A DNA stretch of 64,000 nt, taken from assembly GCF_008831285.2 (NCBI RefSeq), contig NC_045139.1:22982412-23046411 (forward strand), written 5' to 3'. The position numbers and the translations under genes were made by a program. Shown piece after piece: positions 62,246 through 64,000 of the stretch; the first letter of the stretch is position 1, and every line of letters starts with the position of its first letter. Source of the stretch: Nymphaea colorata. Its lineage: Eukaryota; Streptophyta; Magnoliopsida; Nymphaeales; Nymphaeaceae. The notes beneath the pieces are model-generated. The model saw only the letters and a program-made list of their open reading frames with translations. It ran no database searches and had not been told where the DNA came from.

Positions 62246-63147
62246 TATGGCAACTGAATGGTAGCCGTGGGATTGAGTGCTCTTTGCTTCGCATTATAAA
62301 TACTAATCCTGCCATTTCCTTCCGGGGTCGTCTCATATGTAACATATAAAAGAGGGCTAATTTCTTATCATAAATGCTACATTTTTGGAGTGAGTCATGT
62401 CATGTCATGTATGGTCGAATGAGTAGTCGACTTTTAATTTTCATGAGAATTTGTCCTTTTTAGTTCTTTTTTGTGCAAATGAAAGGTAAGTGCACCTCAA
62501 GAAAGATAAGGCTCAACCAAAAAAGACTGGTAGCAGTACTGTTGAGATAAGGATAAGGGCTGATGGCTGATTTTTCCTCTTCAATATGTAAGGAAGGCCA
62601 GCAATTGCAGCGACTGTTCACATGGCTTTTTTCGCTTCAACCCTCGTATAGTCGCTTTTACCTTAAGCCAACATCAGCTTGGTCCCAATGGCCACACACA
62701 CACATATATATATATATATATCCAACTTTGCATTATATATGTTTTCAAGCAAGAAGACACTACAATATTTTGCATGTTCCAACTTCAAAATCCAACTTTC
62801 AACTGGTATGAATCAGCACTGTGAAATTAATCTGATCTCAAGGTCTATTGCTCACAGGCCACCCTTGAAAAATGCCATGTTCAGGTCAGTCTTGGCTGCT
62901 ATACTTTATTTCCCTCTTGTCTTGAAAAGGGTAGGTGCCCTCCAACTCCATGCCCACGCACCCATGCAAATGCACAACGAGAGGGGTATCTTGGTCATTT
63001 TGGAAATGGACATAATTTCCTTTGTTGCCCTCACATGGGAGGCTTTTCATTTTATAGATAAGAACTTTGTGGTCATTTGACTCCACCCATAGCTACCGTG
63101 CATGGAACTCCAATCCAAACCCAAAACTGGAACAGATTGGATTGAAT

Positions 63148-63168
63148 CCCCCCCCCCCCCCCCCCCCC
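63148..63168. repeat. Poly(C) run, 21 bp
   Basis: Twenty-one consecutive C, next to the edge of the CTCGA-word element at 63176. Unusual in this AT-rich DNA. Confidence 0.95.
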
Positions 63169-63175
63169 AAAACAG

Positions 63176-63510
63176 TAGGACTGCACATGAGCGGAGTCGA
63201 CCTTGAGTTGGGTCAGCTCAAGATCAAACTCAACTTCACACAAAAAAGTCGAGCTCAAAGCTCGATAGGACAGGCTCGAGATCAAACTCAACTCTTTAAC
63301 TCATTTAGTTGTTACTTGTTTAACTATATTTTTCATTATAATTTAGCATTTATTATGTAGTTGAGCCAAGTTGAGTTTAAACAAGTTGGGTTTTTACAAT
63401 TTCAACTCAACTCATTTAACATTCGAACATACATTTGAATTCAAGCAATATAAACAAGTCGAACAAGTCGAGTTGTTAGATGAGTGAGACTCGAACTCAC
63501 TCGACCTAGT
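63176..63510. repeat. Third copy of the CTCGA-word element family
   Basis: Starts AGGACTGCACATGAGCGGAG, has GAGCTCAAAGCTCGA and AGTCGAACAAGTCGAGTTG words, and ends near CTCGACCTAG. The start matches the reverse of the 61.2-kb copy's end (TGCACATGA). Confidence 0.5.
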
Positions 63511-64000
63511 AGCAAATCAACCAGCGTCCTTCCCAAGCATTGAATGTGGCCCCACCTAGGTCACTGGAGCCACTGGAGGACCAAACCAAACCAAGGCCCA
63601 CGGTGCACTGCAGCACTAGACACATATGCCCCTCAAATAGGGAACCCATCTTTCACAAAGTCGTCGTATATAGATAATGATTCGGGCCCACCCGTCTGTA
63701 CGATAAGACATTTCTGCATTTCTTTTCTAGTTTAAACGTTTTTTTTTTTTTCCTTTTAGTCTTCTTCTTCCATGTGGAATGTCTGTTCCATTGTCTGGTA
63801 GGCCTTCTGGCACCACGGCCAAAACATCAGTGCTTTGAAAGATAGATGCGTAAATCTCATAGACCATTTAGGGCCATTCAACTAGTGTCTGCAACTTTCT
63901 CAAATTACTGTTGAGATAATATCTAGAGAATTTAAAATATCGAGAGAGAAAAAAAAAAAAAAGAAAAATCGGTATATGACACCTTATCTTGGTGTTAAAG

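Larger units (their letters stand above)
62246..64000. other. Window end, no recognised gene
   Basis: Apart from the repeats listed, there is a CA/TA microsatellite (62695-62720) and a T-run (63740-63752). A GAGGGGTATCTTGGTCATTT phrase at 62981 is similar to one in ARF intron 2. No coding motif was seen. Confidence 0.5.

Overview
The window is nuclear DNA of a flowering plant. It is AT-rich, its genes have many GT-AG introns, it carries Ty1/copia and Ty3/gypsy retrotransposons, and its three intact-looking genes are recognisably plant genes. The very long, transposon-filled introns fit a medium to large genome. An early-diverging angiosperm, magnoliid or monocot is possible, but nothing here settles the species.

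Three host genes can be reconstructed exon by exon. (1) 2301-21691, plus strand: the catalytic proteasome subunit beta1 (PBA1/PSMB6 type), eight exons. Its fifth intron is 14.8 kb long. (2) 23762-27540, plus strand: a small AIG2-like / gamma-glutamylcyclotransferase-fold protein, five exons. (3) 30557-40726, minus strand: an auxin response factor of the ARF7/ARF19 (class A, glutamine-rich activator) type, fourteen coding exons and 1125 codons. It carries the B3 DNA-binding domain, ARF ancillary domain, Q-rich middle region and C-terminal PB1 domain. Genes 2 and 3 are convergent. The three genes have no obvious shared pathway; they are ordinary neighbours.

Most of the remaining structure is mobile DNA. 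Intron 5 of PBA1 contains, in order: a long AT microsatellite; a broken fragment of a WNK-type kinase gene; a minus-strand Ty3/gypsy remnant with its 3' LTR; a structurally complete Ty1/copia element (matching LTRs, perfect 5-bp target duplication, tRNA-Met primer site) that lacks gag and itself carries a nested insertion; a plus-strand gypsy integrase/chromodomain end; and a 2.4-kb element with 12-bp terminal inverted repeats and a TAA target duplication (PIF/Harbinger-like). That last element holds a broken piece of an Argonaute gene between two nearly identical 528-bp direct repeats. Splice sites on both sides of the 14.8 kb remain good.

Both plus-strand genes look damaged at their extreme C-terminus. 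PBA1 has a TGA just before the usual plant tail, which is still readable in frame after it. The AIG2-like gene shifts frame just before its conserved last motif. From about 41.6 kb to the end I find no host gene, only a decayed copia element (about 48.3-50.7 kb), several dispersed repeat families, tandem duplications and microsatellites.

I found no tRNA, rRNA or CRISPR array. All exon boundaries were read by eye from splice consensus and protein-family similarity, without alignment tools.
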